This document shows, in pieces, positions 33,046 to 41,615 of a stretch of 64,000 nt of DNA. This DNA is from Paractinoplanes ovalisporus. Its GTDB lineage: Bacteria > Actinomycetota > Actinomycetes > Mycobacteriales > Micromonosporaceae. The stretch lies in contig NZ_JAENHP010000003.1 in NCBI RefSeq assembly GCF_016834655.1, positions 496,001 to 560,000 on the forward strand, given 5' to 3'. The first letter of the stretch is position 1. Every line of letters starts with the position of its first letter. Both the position numbers and the translations under genes were made by a program. The notes under the pieces were generated by a model. That model saw only the letters and a list, made by a program, of their open reading frames with translations. It searched no databases and was not told the DNA's origin.

Positions 33046-34283
33046 ACCTCACGGTCGTCCTGACCGTCATCCTGGCCGCGGGCGTCGGAGTCAGCCTGGG
33101 ACTGCTCGGCGGCGGAGGCTCCATCCTCGCCGTCCCGCTGCTGGTCCACGTGACCGGGCTACCCGCCGACGAGGCCATCGCCACCTCGCTGCTCGTCGTC
33201 GGCGCCACCGCCGGCGCCGCCCTGATCCCGCACGCCCGAGCCGGGCGGATCCGATGGCGTACGGGCATGGTCTTCGGGCCGGCGGGGATGGCCGGGGCCT
33301 ACGCCGGTGGCCGGGTCGCCGGGTCCGTACCCGACGGTGTTCTGCTCATCGGCTTCGCATTGATGATGCTGGCCACCGCCGCCCCGATGATCTGCGGCCG
33401 ACGTTCCGAGCCCGCCGGTCGCCGGGCGCCACTCCCCCGCACGATCGCCGCCGGCATCGTGATCGGCGCGGTGTCCGGCCTGATCGGCACGGGTGGGGGC
33501 TTCCTCATCGTCCCCGCCCTCAGCCTGCTCGGTGGGCTGGCCGTAGCCGAGGCGATCGGCACGTCGCTGCTGGTCATCGCCTTGCAGTCCGTCGCCGGTC
33601 TGGCCGGGCACCTCACGAACGGGCGCCCTCCCTGGGCTCTGGCCGCCGCCGTCACCGTCGCCGCGGCCGCGGGAAGCCTGCTCGGCGGCCGGCTCACCGG
33701 CCGCGTCCCGGCAGCTGCGCTCCGCCGATCCTTCGGCTGGTTCGTGGTCGCGATGGGCGTCCTCGTCCTCGCCCGGCAGCTGGCGTGGGCTTCGCCCCTG
33801 CTGTGGACCATCGCGGCGATGGCCACTGCTCTTCCTCTCGCGTGCCGACTGATCTCGGTTCGGCAGCATCCCAGCTCGTTCTCGGTGCCACGGTTGTCAC
33901 CGCGGCGTCGTAGCCCGGCGGAGTCTTCCGTGGCACCGGCCAGGGCGGTACTGAGATCGAGCTCTGTAGTTCATCGGATCTCACCGCGTCAATCAGGTTG
34001 GCGGGGGCTTCTTCCGGCGGATTTCGCCTTGCCGCAAGCGCGGGCCAGGCTGGCCGATGCGCGCCCCTTGGCCGATCAGATCCAGCTCCGCTTGAGTCCC
34101 GAACTGGTCGCGGCCTCGGCGGCTCGTGACGTCGTCGGCGCGATCTGCAAGGAGTGGGACATGGAGCCGCTGCTGGCACCTGCCCGGCTGGTCGCGTCGG
34201 AGCTGGTCACCAACGCGGTCGAGCACGCCGGCACCTTCATCGAGTTCGTCGTCACCCGGCTCGGCCCGCTCCGTCGCGGGTGA
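33042..34283 (+). CDS. TauE/SafE family exporter fused in frame to an ATPase-domain remnant
   Basis: 413 residues from the ATG at 33042 (ATGA overlap with the rhodanese). Residues 1-265 are a TauE/SafE permease with about eight helices and the twin motifs SLGLLGGGGSILAVPLLVH and SGLIGTGGGFLIVPALSLLGG. Such proteins export sulfite, thiosulfate or sulfoacetate-type anions; next to rhodanese and CstR they are usually part of sulfide detoxification. From about residue 270 the sequence changes to hydrophilic text and at 340-410 becomes RIQL-type SPELVAASAARDVVGAICKEW, then LLAPARLVASELVTNAVEHAGT, the N-box of a GHKL/anti-sigma-type ATPase. A deletion probably joined two unrelated genes. Confidence 0.75.
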   Translation: MNLTVVLTVILAAGVGVSLGLLGGGGSILAVPLLVHVTGLPADEAIATSLLVVGATAGAALIPHARAGRIRWRTGMVFGPAGMAGAYAGGRVAGSVPDGVLLIGFALMMLATAAPMICGRRSEPAGRRAPLPRTIAAGIVIGAVSGLIGTGGGFLIVPALSLLGGLAVAEAIGTSLLVIALQSVAGLAGHLTNGRPPWALAAAVTVAAAAGSLLGGRLTGRVPAAALRRSFGWFVVAMGVLVLARQLAWASPLLWTIAAMATALPLACRLISVRQHPSSFSVPRLSPRRRSPAESSVAPARAVLRSSSVVHRISPRQSGWRGLLPADFALPQARARLADARPLADQIQLRLSPELVAASAARDVVGAICKEWDMEPLLAPARLVASELVTNAVEHAGTFIEFVVTRLGPLRRG

Positions 34284-34520
34284 AGCCGGCAGACCAGCCG
34301 GCTTCGCATCGCCGTCTACGACCTTGATCCTCACCTGCCGGACATGCTGTCACCCGACATGCCACCAGGTCACGGGCTCGGCCGGCGAGGGTACGGACTG
34401 CGCATCGTCGATGCTGCCGCGCGCGTCTGGGGCGCCCTGCCGACACCTGCGGGCAAGGTCGTCTGGGCCGTGCTCTACGACGATCCCCCGGTCGGCGCGG
34501 AGCCCGGACCTCAAGGATGA
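34284..34520 (+). pseudogene. GHKL ATPase-domain remnant (3' part, other frame)
   Basis: After the stop at 34283 a different frame continues the ATPase: LRIAVYDLDPHLPD, then HGLGRRGYGLRIVDAAARVWG, then PTPAGKVVWAVLYDD, ending at a TGA near 34517. These are the G1/G2 boxes and C-terminal strand of the anti-sigma-factor-like ATPases common in actinobacteria. Together with the N-box in the preceding frame this is one gene split by a frameshift and missing its own front. Confidence 0.65.
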
Positions 34521-34680
34521 GCGGCATCCAGCCGCGAGCCCGGCCGAATCGCCGAGCGGCACGCTGTCCTTGCTGGTGGGCGCGCATCAGCACCCGGACG
34601 GTTCCCGTCACCGGTCCGGGTGACACCGCATGATGTACCGATGGCCGTGTGCCGGCTGATCGTGTCTCGGCGGGCCCGGA

Positions 34681-34700
34681 GGGGGCCGGAAGTCACGGAC
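34681..34700 (-). promoter_or_regulatory. DosR-like box 1 upstream of MerR gene
   Basis: The minus strand reads GTGACTTCCGGCCCCC, close to the boxes at 537 and 4967. It is the first of a pair about 22 bases apart, two helical turns. Confidence 0.45.
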
Positions 34701-34701
34701 C

Positions 34702-34721
34702 GGCGGGACCGAAGGCCTGTC
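34702..34721 (+). promoter_or_regulatory. DosR-like box 2 upstream of MerR gene
   Basis: GGGACCGAAGGCCTG keeps GGGACC and GGCC halves. It ends about 14 bases before the putative -35 of the MerR promoter. Confidence 0.5.
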
Positions 34722-34724
34722 TTC

Positions 34725-34762
34725 GTTGACTGTTACGCAACGTCGCGGTCGACACTGACTGG
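34725..34762 (+). promoter_or_regulatory. MerR-type promoter and operator
   Basis: TTGACT and GACACT are separated by 19 bases, the overlong spacer typical of MerR-activated promoters. Inside the spacer ACGCAACGT forms the short dyad usual for TipA-like MerR operators. The GTG start follows within about 9 bases, so the transcript may be nearly leaderless. Confidence 0.55.
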
Positions 34763-35572
34763 GTGCGCATCAAGGAGCTCGCCGAGCTGACCGGCGTCAC
34801 TGTCCGGACCGTTCGGTACTACCACCAGATCGGCCTGGTCCCGGTTCCACCGACCCGGGACGGGGTCCGGGACTACGGCATGGTCCACGTGGCCCGTGTC
34901 GTCCGGGTCCGGTGGCTGGCCGAGGCCGGCGTCGGGCTGGCGCGGGTCGGAAGCCTGCTGCACGATCCCGCGGCGACGCCCGGGGCGGCCCGCCGGTCGG
35001 TGCTGGCCGATCTCGAGAGCACGGTCACCGCCCTCGACGACCAGATCGCCCGGCTGGGGGCGCAGCGGGAACGGATGCGGGGACTCATGTCCACCGTGGA
35101 GCAGGGTGGCGCGCTCTCCCCCATGCCGGCCGGCATCGCCCGGTTCTACGACGACATCGCGGCTCGGGCCACCGACCGCCCGGCCCGGCGGGCGATCCGG
35201 CGGGAACGCGACTTCGTCGAGCTCGCTTTCTACCGCGGCGACATGCCGCCCGAGGCTGCCGTGCTCTACGAGGGACTGACCGAGGCGGCCAAGGCACACA
35301 GCCTGCACCTGTTCGGACAGGTCGCCGCCCGCTCCGGCGAAAGCACGGCGTACGACGACGAGCAGGTCGCCCGGATCGCCGCGGCCGTCGTGAACCGTAT
35401 CCGCGACTCCCTCGGCGACGATCTGCCGACCGTCTTCCGCTCGATCGATCTGGCCGTGGCCCGACGGGCGGCCGAGCTCTATCTGCGGCTCTCCGGCGCG
35501 CACGAGCGCCGCGTCGACCGGGCGATCGCCGACGCCCTTCTGTCGGCCATCGAGAAGGAGCATCAGTCATGA
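34763..35572 (+). CDS. MerR family transcriptional regulator
   Basis: 269 residues. The N-terminal winged helix has IKELAELTGVTVRTVRYYHQIGLVP, followed by RDYGMVHVARVVRVRWLAEAGVGLARV, and then a dimerisation coiled coil (SVLADLESTVTALDDQIARLGAQRERM). The C-terminal half (about 115-269) is a helical ligand-binding region as in TipAS-like regulators. The GTG at 34763 is chosen because the MerR-type promoter ends immediately before it. Its stop overlaps the ABC ATPase start by four bases, so it most likely controls its own operon in response to an exported compound. Confidence 0.88.
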   Translation: MRIKELAELTGVTVRTVRYYHQIGLVPVPPTRDGVRDYGMVHVARVVRVRWLAEAGVGLARVGSLLHDPAATPGAARRSVLADLESTVTALDDQIARLGAQRERMRGLMSTVEQGGALSPMPAGIARFYDDIAARATDRPARRAIRRERDFVELAFYRGDMPPEAAVLYEGLTEAAKAHSLHLFGQVAARSGESTAYDDEQVARIAAAVVNRIRDSLGDDLPTVFRSIDLAVARRAAELYLRLSGAHERRVDRAIADALLSAIEKEHQS

Positions 35573-36477
35573 CAACGGGCCCGGTCATCGAGGTTCGCGG
35601 GTTGGTGAAGCGGTTCGGCGCCCTCGCCGCCGTCGACGGCGTCGACCTGCTGGTCCGCGAGGGCGAGGTGCACGGCTTCCTCGGCCCCAACGGCGCCGGC
35701 AAGTCCACGACCATCCGTGTGCTGCTCGGCCTCTACCGGGCGAACGCCGGGCTCGTGCGCGTGCTGGGGCTCGACCCCGCCTCGCACGCCGCCGAGGTGA
35801 CCCGCCAGATCTCGTACGTACCGGGAGAGGTCTTTCTGTGGCCCACGCTGACCGGGCAGGAGGTTCTGGACGCGCTGGCCGGCCTGCGGGGTGCCCGTGA
35901 CGTCGCCGCCGAGCAGCGGCTCACCGAGGCCTTCGCGCTGGACACCCGGAAGCGGATACGGACCTACTCGAAGGGCAACCGGCAGAAGGTCGTCCTGGTC
36001 GCCTCGTTCGCGGCCCCGACCCGGTTGCTGATCCTCGACGAGCCCACGTCCGGACTCGACCCGCTCATGGAGGAGGTCTTCCAGCAGTGCGTCCGGGAGG
36101 CGGCCGCGGCCGGGCGCACGGTGCTGCTTTCCAGCCACCTTCTGGAGGAGGTCGAGGATGTCTGCTCCGCGGTCACCATCATCAAGGACGGCCGGCTGGT
36201 GGAGTCCGGGCGGCTGGCCGACATGCGGCACCTCGCGGCGTCGACCATCACCGCGCACCTGCCGGACGAAGCGCGCGCAGCCATCGACGTACGGCTGCGG
36301 TCGTGGGGTCTGGCCGGGAACGCCCCGGCCGAGCGCCGGCTCGTGCTGAACGTGCCCCGTGATCGGGTGGCCGCGGTGCTGGGCGTTCTCGCCGAGGCCG
36401 GGGCGGCCGACATCACGTGCACCCCGGCCCGCCTGGAGGATCTTTTCCTGCGTCACTACCAGGTGGCCGCGCGATGA
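35569..36477 (+). CDS. ABC exporter ATP-binding protein
   Basis: 302 residues. Walker A GPNGAGKSTT (near 41), Q-loop region ISYVPGEVFLWP (Q replaced by E), signature TYSKGNRQKV (SKGN in place of SGGQ), Walker B LLILDEPTSGLDP and the H-loop LLSSHLLEEVE. It has the C-terminal extension of the DrrA/CcmA-type drug and lipid exporters. It pairs with the large permease downstream, overlapping by four bases. The altered signature motif is common in this subfamily. Confidence 0.9.
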   Translation: MTTGPVIEVRGLVKRFGALAAVDGVDLLVREGEVHGFLGPNGAGKSTTIRVLLGLYRANAGLVRVLGLDPASHAAEVTRQISYVPGEVFLWPTLTGQEVLDALAGLRGARDVAAEQRLTEAFALDTRKRIRTYSKGNRQKVVLVASFAAPTRLLILDEPTSGLDPLMEEVFQQCVREAAAAGRTVLLSSHLLEEVEDVCSAVTIIKDGRLVESGRLADMRHLAASTITAHLPDEARAAIDVRLRSWGLAGNAPAERRLVLNVPRDRVAAVLGVLAEAGAADITCTPARLEDLFLRHYQVAAR

Positions 36478-38048
36478 CCCTGCTGCTGCTCATGGCCCGC
36501 CGCCATCGCCTTCCGATCCTGTGCTGGGTCGCGCTGCTCATCGCGCTGAGCGGCCCCACCCTGCCGGCCTACCGGTCCACCTACGCCACCGTGGCCGATC
36601 GCCGGATCGCCGTCGCCCTGGCCCAGCACGACGCCGCCACCACCCTGATGTACGGCCGGCTGCCCGATCCGGGTACTCCGGCACTGATGTTCGCCTGGGA
36701 GATCGGCGCGATCGTCACCGTGCTCGCGGCCGTCGCGGCGGTGCTGCTGGCGACCATGCTGACCCGCGCGGCCGAGGACAACGGCACGCTGGAGCTCGTC
36801 CGCGCCTGCGGCGTCCCACCCCATTTCCCCGTACGGGATGCGCTCGTGCTCCTCGCCGCCGTGGCGAGCGTCCTCACCGCCGGCTGCACCGCCGCCGCCG
36901 TGGTGTCCGGCGCCCACGTCGAGGGCGCCGACCTGACCGGTGCCCTCAGCTTCGGCGCCGTCATCGGGATCACCTTCCTGCTGTTCGGTGTGCTCACCGT
37001 CGGCCTGGCCCAGGTCGCCGCGACCGCCGGACAGACCCGCCTGCTGGGCTTCCTCGCCGTCGGTGCGGCCTTCGCCGTACGGGCCATGGCCGACACCCGC
37101 GACCTCGCCTGGCTCAACGGTTTCACTCCCCTCGGTCTGCGCGCCACGACCCAGCCCTTCGGCGCCGACCGATGGATTCCGCCGGTCGTCGCCCTGACCG
37201 TCACCGCTGCCCTGGCCGTCGCGGCGGCCGCGACGGCAGCACATCGCGAATACGGCGCGGGCATTCTCCCCCGCCGTGACACCAGCACCCGTCGGCTTCC
37301 CGTACGGACGGTGGCCGCTCTCTCCGCCCGTCTCACCCGAACGAGCCTGATCGCCTGGACGGCGGCCGTCACCGCGATCAGCGGCCTGTTCTGCGCCATG
37401 GGAGCGGGCGCCGTCACCCAGCCCGACCTCGGCGGCTTCCTCGGCGCCCAGGTCGGCGCCGGTGACCGCGTCGCCGGCTACCTCTCCTATTGCGGCACGG
37501 TCACCGGCATCATCGTCTCTGTCTTCGGCATCCTGGCCATGCTGACGGCCGGGCACGACGAACGCACCGGCCTGACCGCCCTCGTCCTGACCACCGGCCG
37601 CCGCCGCTGGGCACCCCTGGGCGCCCAGGCGGCCGTCACCGCTGCCGGCGGCGCGATCGTGCTTCTGGCCGCCGCGGCGCTGAGCGCGGTGATCGCCCCC
37701 GTGGTCATCGACGGCCCCGACGTCACCGTGCGGACCCTGGGCTATCTCCTCGGCCAGTGGCCCGCGGTCGTCGCCTTGATCGGCATCACCACGCTGCTGC
37801 TCGGCCTGCGGCCGTCCTGGGCCGGGCTGGCCTGGCTGCCCCTGACCGCAGGCGCCCTGTTCGCCCTGCTCGGCGATCTGTTCGACATTCCCGGCGCCGT
37901 CCAGCGCCTCGGCGTCTTCCGGCATGTCCCCGACGTGGCCGCCGCCGACGGCGTTCCGCTCGGCCTGATCGCGCTGCTGGCCGTCGGAGCCGCGACGTGC
38001 CTACTCGGCCTGCTCGCCGCGCGCCGCCGCGACCTGGTGGCCGGCTGA
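36474..38048 (+). CDS. ABC exporter permease
   Basis: 524 residues with about 12 hydrophobic helices arranged as two six-helix halves, matching the polyketide/antibiotic exporter membrane component family (duplicated ABC-2 type). The N-terminus begins MTLLLLMARRHRLPILCWV. The long halves are separated by a basic loop near 275 (GILPRRDTSTRRLPVRT). It overlaps the ATPase gene by four bases. The substrate is unknown; the MerR gene upstream suggests a hydrophobic drug-like molecule. It ends 15 bases before the convergent peptidase gene. Confidence 0.85.
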   Translation: MTLLLLMARRHRLPILCWVALLIALSGPTLPAYRSTYATVADRRIAVALAQHDAATTLMYGRLPDPGTPALMFAWEIGAIVTVLAAVAAVLLATMLTRAAEDNGTLELVRACGVPPHFPVRDALVLLAAVASVLTAGCTAAAVVSGAHVEGADLTGALSFGAVIGITFLLFGVLTVGLAQVAATAGQTRLLGFLAVGAAFAVRAMADTRDLAWLNGFTPLGLRATTQPFGADRWIPPVVALTVTAALAVAAAATAAHREYGAGILPRRDTSTRRLPVRTVAALSARLTRTSLIAWTAAVTAISGLFCAMGAGAVTQPDLGGFLGAQVGAGDRVAGYLSYCGTVTGIIVSVFGILAMLTAGHDERTGLTALVLTTGRRRWAPLGAQAAVTAAGGAIVLLAAAALSAVIAPVVIDGPDVTVRTLGYLLGQWPAVVALIGITTLLLGLRPSWAGLAWLPLTAGALFALLGDLFDIPGAVQRLGVFRHVPDVAAADGVPLGLIALLAVGAATCLLGLLAARRRDLVAG

Positions 38049-38062
38049 GCCGAGCGGCCTCG

Positions 38063-38857
38063 TCACTTGTTGGTGAGACTGAAATGCATGTAGTCCTTCA
38101 GGCTGGTCCAGCGACCACCCCAGTAGAAGTCGTTCCACGTGAAGGCCCGGGCCGCGCCCTCCGGATGGACCATCCCGATCAGGTAGCGGTTGCGCTCGAG
38201 ATAGAACTGGCTGCCGGCCGGGGACACGGAGCGGCCCCGGATCATCGGGTTCTGGAACGGGTTGATGTCGATGGCGGTGCCGGTGGCGTGCTCGGACCAG
38301 ACCTTGGTGCCGCCGACCGCACGGCAGTTGTAGCCGGCCGTGACCGTGGCCATGTTCGACTCGGTGGGGTTGTTGATCCTCATCGGGGCCATTCCCATGA
38401 TGCGGAAGCGCCAGCGATAGAGGGTGCCGAAGACCTGCTGGGCGCGGGCCGCGACGTCCTTGCGGACGATCACGCTCCCGTCGCGGTAGGCGCCGTTGAA
38501 GTCGATGTAGGAAACCCAGACGCGACGCAGGTTGATCGGTAGCACGGGGCAGCGTTTGAGCGGCTTCCAGTTCACCGCGGCCGGAGTCACCGTCTCGACG
38601 CGCGTCTGGAAGGCGGGCAGTGGCTCGGCGGGCGCGTTCAGCCGCAACACGGCGTCAACCTGCACGGGCACGTCCGCCGGGATACCGTTCCAGGCGGTCA
38701 GCTGCTGCACGCTGACCCCGCGCAGCGCGGCGATGTAGGCCAGCGTCTCGCCCGGGCGTACGACGTGCCACACCGTGCCTGCTGCTCCGGCCGAAGAGGG
38801 CGTGAGTACCGGCAGGAGCAGCAGGGCCGTGACGACGGCGATCAGACGTTTGCGCAC
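38063..38857 (-). CDS. Secreted LysM and M15-type peptidase
   Basis: 264 residues. A signal peptide (RLIAVVTALLLLPVLTPSSAGA) is followed by a LysM domain at about 28-75 (HVVRPGETLAYIAALRGVSVQQLTAWNGI) and an M15C-like zinc peptidase. Metal ligands are visible in WSEHATGTAIDIN (His and Asp) and DYMHFS (final His). It would cleave peptidoglycan peptide stems (D-Ala or L-Ala-D-Glu type bonds), the LysM anchoring it to the wall. Phage endolysins share the fold, but the Sec signal and lack of phage neighbours argue for a host enzyme. Confidence 0.88.
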   Translation of the reverse strand: MRKRLIAVVTALLLLPVLTPSSAGAAGTVWHVVRPGETLAYIAALRGVSVQQLTAWNGIPADVPVQVDAVLRLNAPAEPLPAFQTRVETVTPAAVNWKPLKRCPVLPINLRRVWVSYIDFNGAYRDGSVIVRKDVAARAQQVFGTLYRWRFRIMGMAPMRINNPTESNMATVTAGYNCRAVGGTKVWSEHATGTAIDINPFQNPMIRGRSVSPAGSQFYLERNRYLIGMVHPEGAARAFTWNDFYWGGRWTSLKDYMHFSLTNK

Positions 38858-38908
38858 GGCTACAGACCGTACGAAGCGTCCCGGGCGAGTCGCAGCGAAA
38901 CGCGGAAA

Positions 38909-39928
38909 TCAGGCCAGCGCGACGGGACTGGGCTGCAGGGTTATCCGTACCGGAGTGCCCGGCGCCAGAGACGCCAGACGGTCGGTCGCCACCTGCGCCA
39001 CCACCAGCTGCTCCCCGACCGTCACGGTCACCTTGCTGATCGGTCCCAGGAAGCTGGTTGTCAGCACCCGTCCCTCGCCCGTGTCATCCGGCGTGACCTG
39101 CACAGACTCCGGTCGTACGAGGGCCGTGACCGACGGCGACGAGGCGGGCGAGAGCAGCGGCAGCCGCGTCCCCAGCACCTCGACCTCGTTGCCCACAACC
39201 GTGCCGGGCAGCCGGTTGCTCAGCCCCACGAACTCGGCCACGAACGGCGTCGCCGGAGTCAGGTAGATGTCGGCCGGCGAGGCCAGCTGCTCCAGCTTGC
39301 CCGAGCGCATCACCCCCACCCGGTCGGCCACCGCCAGCGCCTCCTCCTGGTCGTGCGTGACGAACAGCGTCGTCGTGCCGACCTCGGTCTGGATGCGGCG
39401 GATCTCGTCGCGCAGCTGCACGCGCACCTTGGCGTCGAGCGCCGACAGCGGCTCGTCGAGCAGCAGCACACTCGGCTCGATGGCGAGCGCGCGGGCCAGG
39501 GCGACACGCTGCTGCTGCCCACCGGAGAGCTGATGCGGGTAGCGGTCGGCGAACTGGCTGATCCCGACCAGTTCGAGCATCTCCTTGGCGCGAGCGACGT
39601 TCTTGGAGCGTCCCCGCAGCGACAACCCGAACGAGACGTTGGCCAGGGCGGTCAGATGCGGAAAGAGACTGTACGCCTGGAAGACCATCCCCATGTCGCG
39701 CCGGTTCGCCGGCAGGGCCGTCATGTCCCGGCCGCCGACGAGCACCTGACCGCTGTCGGCGTCCTCGAGGCCGGCCAGCACGCGCAGCGCCGTCGTCTTG
39801 CCGCAGCCGGAGGGTCCGAGCAGCGCCACGAACTCGCCCGGTTCGATCGACAGGTCGAGGTTGTCGAGGGCGTGGACTGTGCCGAACGTGCGGCGCAGCC
39901 CGTTGAGTTGTACGGCGACGCCGGTCAT
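38909..39928 (-). CDS. ABC importer ATP-binding protein (Fe/polyamine type)
   Basis: 339 residues. Walker A LLGPSGCGKTT, Q-loop MVFQAYSLFPH, signature HQLSGGQQQRVALARAL, Walker B VLLLDEPLSALD, H-loop FVTHDQEEAL, then a TOBE domain from about 255. This is the PotA/FbpC-type ATPase that couples to two permeases. Start at 39928 by ATGA overlap with the permease gene. Gene order SBP, permease, permease, ATPase is the standard importer operon. Confidence 0.92.
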   Translation of the reverse strand: MTGVAVQLNGLRRTFGTVHALDNLDLSIEPGEFVALLGPSGCGKTTALRVLAGLEDADSGQVLVGGRDMTALPANRRDMGMVFQAYSLFPHLTALANVSFGLSLRGRSKNVARAKEMLELVGISQFADRYPHQLSGGQQQRVALARALAIEPSVLLLDEPLSALDAKVRVQLRDEIRRIQTEVGTTTLFVTHDQEEALAVADRVGVMRSGKLEQLASPADIYLTPATPFVAEFVGLSNRLPGTVVGNEVEVLGTRLPLLSPASSPSVTALVRPESVQVTPDDTGEGRVLTTSFLGPISKVTVTVGEQLVVAQVATDRLASLAPGTPVRITLQPSPVALA

Positions 39929-40728
39929 GCGGACTCCTTGAGGGACTTTCGGCGGCGCTCGCCGAGCAGGGACAGCAACAGCAGCAGGACGAAGGCCAGC
40001 AGCAGCGCGGTCAACGAGACCGCGACCGACATGGTGGCGCTGCTCTTGCCCAGGAAGTTGATCGCGACCTGCAGGTTGGTGCGGTTGAGCAGCGACGCGA
40101 TGGTGAACTCGCCGAGCACGAGGGCCACGGTCAGGAACGCCGCCGACAGCACGGCCGAGCGGATGTTGGGCAGCACGACCCGCCACATCACCGTGCCCCA
40201 CCCGGCGCCGAGCGAGCGGGCGGCCTCGGCGAGCGTCTTCACGTCGATCGCCGACAGTCCCGTGTCGATGGCGCGATAGGCATACGGCAACACCAGCACG
40301 GTGTACGCGAACACGAGGGTCAGTGACGAGCCACCCAGGAAGTACGTGACCCAGGCGTACACCGGCGCCAGCCCGACGACCAGCACGATGGCCGGGATCG
40401 TCAGCGGCAGCAGGCAGATGAACTCGACCAGCCGGCGCAGTTTCGGCAGGCGCAACCGCACCCACACGGCGGTCGGGACGAGCAACACCAGCATCAGTAC
40501 GGCGGTGAGCGCGGCCTGCAGCAGCGAGTTGGTGATGCCCTCGGCCAGCGCCGGGTAGCGTTCACTGAGCTCGGGCCAGTTCACCAGCAGCGGCCACGTT
40601 CCGGGGTCGCGGGTCGAGAACTCGATCATCGCGACGAACGGCAGCACGAAGAAGACGCCGAGCACGATCAGCACGGTCCAGCGGAAGATCCGCTGTTTGC
40701 GGGCCCGGCGGGCGATCACCCCAGCCAT
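39925..40728 (-). CDS. ABC importer permease 2
   Basis: 267 residues, six helices. The EAA-type loop that docks the ATPase is TLAEAARSLGAGWGTVMWRVVLPNIRS (about 170-196). It is of the PotC/FbpB family. The ATG at 40728 lies 13 bases inside the end of permease 1 and is preceded by GAGGACGTCGAA. It ends by overlapping the ATPase start. Confidence 0.9.
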   Translation of the reverse strand: MAGVIARRARKQRIFRWTVLIVLGVFFVLPFVAMIEFSTRDPGTWPLLVNWPELSERYPALAEGITNSLLQAALTAVLMLVLLVPTAVWVRLRLPKLRRLVEFICLLPLTIPAIVLVVGLAPVYAWVTYFLGGSSLTLVFAYTVLVLPYAYRAIDTGLSAIDVKTLAEAARSLGAGWGTVMWRVVLPNIRSAVLSAAFLTVALVLGEFTIASLLNRTNLQVAINFLGKSSATMSVAVSLTALLLAFVLLLLLSLLGERRRKSLKESA

Positions 40729-41615
40729 TTCGACGTCCTCTTCTGCAGCAGGGTGTAGAGCGCCATGACAACCGCGACCACGACGACCATGCCGAGGGCC
40801 ATCGCCTTGCCCAGGTTCTGTTGCCCGAGCACGACCTCGCTGGTCAGCGCGCCGCGGATCTGCAACGGCACGAGCGGGCTGCCCTGGCTGACCAGGGCGG
40901 CCGCGGTGGCGTACGCGGAGAAGCTGTTGGCGAACAGCAGCAGGGTCGAACCGAGGAACGCGGGGGCGAGCAGCGGGCCGGCCACGCGGGTCCAGTACTG
41001 CCACGTCGTCCCGCCCAGGCTCTCGGTCGCCTCCCGCCACTGGGGACGGATGCCGTCGAGGGCGGGCAGAAAGACGATGACCATGAGCGGGATCTGGAAG
41101 TACGTGTAGACCAGGGTGAGACCCGGCAGCTCGAACAGCCAGACGCCGTTCTCGTACAGGTCGATGGCGAACGTGTCCTGCAGCCACACGGTGACGAAGC
41201 CGGACAGGCCGATCGTGGCCAGGAACGCGAACGCCAGGGTGACGCCGCCGAACTGGGCGAGCACGCCGGCCGCCGCGGTCACCGTCCGGCGCAGCACACC
41301 CTCCGGCTTCGCGGTCACCAGGGCGTACGCGAGAAGGGCTCCCAGGACCGCGCCGACGAGCGCGCTGATGGCCGAGAGCGCGATGCTGCGCCCGAACGCA
41401 TCCAGGATGACGTCGTTGCCCAGCGCCCTGATGCTGTCCAGCGAGACGCCGCCGTCGTTGCCGGCGAACGCCCCGATCACGACGACCAGCGTCGGGATGA
41501 CCAAAAAGATCGTCACGTACGCGAAGAACGGCACCGTCCCGAGCAGGGAGGTGACGCCCCGCAGACGAGGCCGCCTGGCCACGGTCTGCGGGGCGGTGGC
41601 GGCAACCTCAGCCAA
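40716..41615 (-). CDS. ABC importer permease 1
   Basis: About 299 residues, six helices beginning LLGTVPFFAYVTIFLVIPTLVVVIGAF; the docking loop is EATESLGGTTWQYWTRVAGPLLAP. The start is uncertain: a TTG at 41615 overlapping the binding-protein stop and a GTG at 41582 are both possible, and neither has a clear ribosome site. I give the TTG because translational coupling is the rule in this operon. It is of the PotB/FbpB type. Confidence 0.85.
   Translation of the reverse strand: MAEVAATAPQTVARRPRLRGVTSLLGTVPFFAYVTIFLVIPTLVVVIGAFAGNDGGVSLDSIRALGNDVILDAFGRSIALSAISALVGAVLGALLAYALVTAKPEGVLRRTVTAAAGVLAQFGGVTLAFAFLATIGLSGFVTVWLQDTFAIDLYENGVWLFELPGLTLVYTYFQIPLMVIVFLPALDGIRPQWREATESLGGTTWQYWTRVAGPLLAPAFLGSTLLLFANSFSAYATAAALVSQGSPLVPLQIRGALTSEVVLGQQNLGKAMALGMVVVVAVVMALYTLLQKRTSKWLG

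Larger units (their letters stand above)
34518..34762. other. Intergenic region upstream of MerR gene
   Basis: It contains two DosR-like boxes and a MerR-type promoter just before the GTG at 34763. No coding signal was recognised in the first 150 bases. Confidence 0.5.

Noticed and set aside
38063-38857. Prophage endolysin
   Set aside because: The M15 domain is shared with endolysins, but a Sec signal peptide and LysM are present and there are no phage genes nearby.
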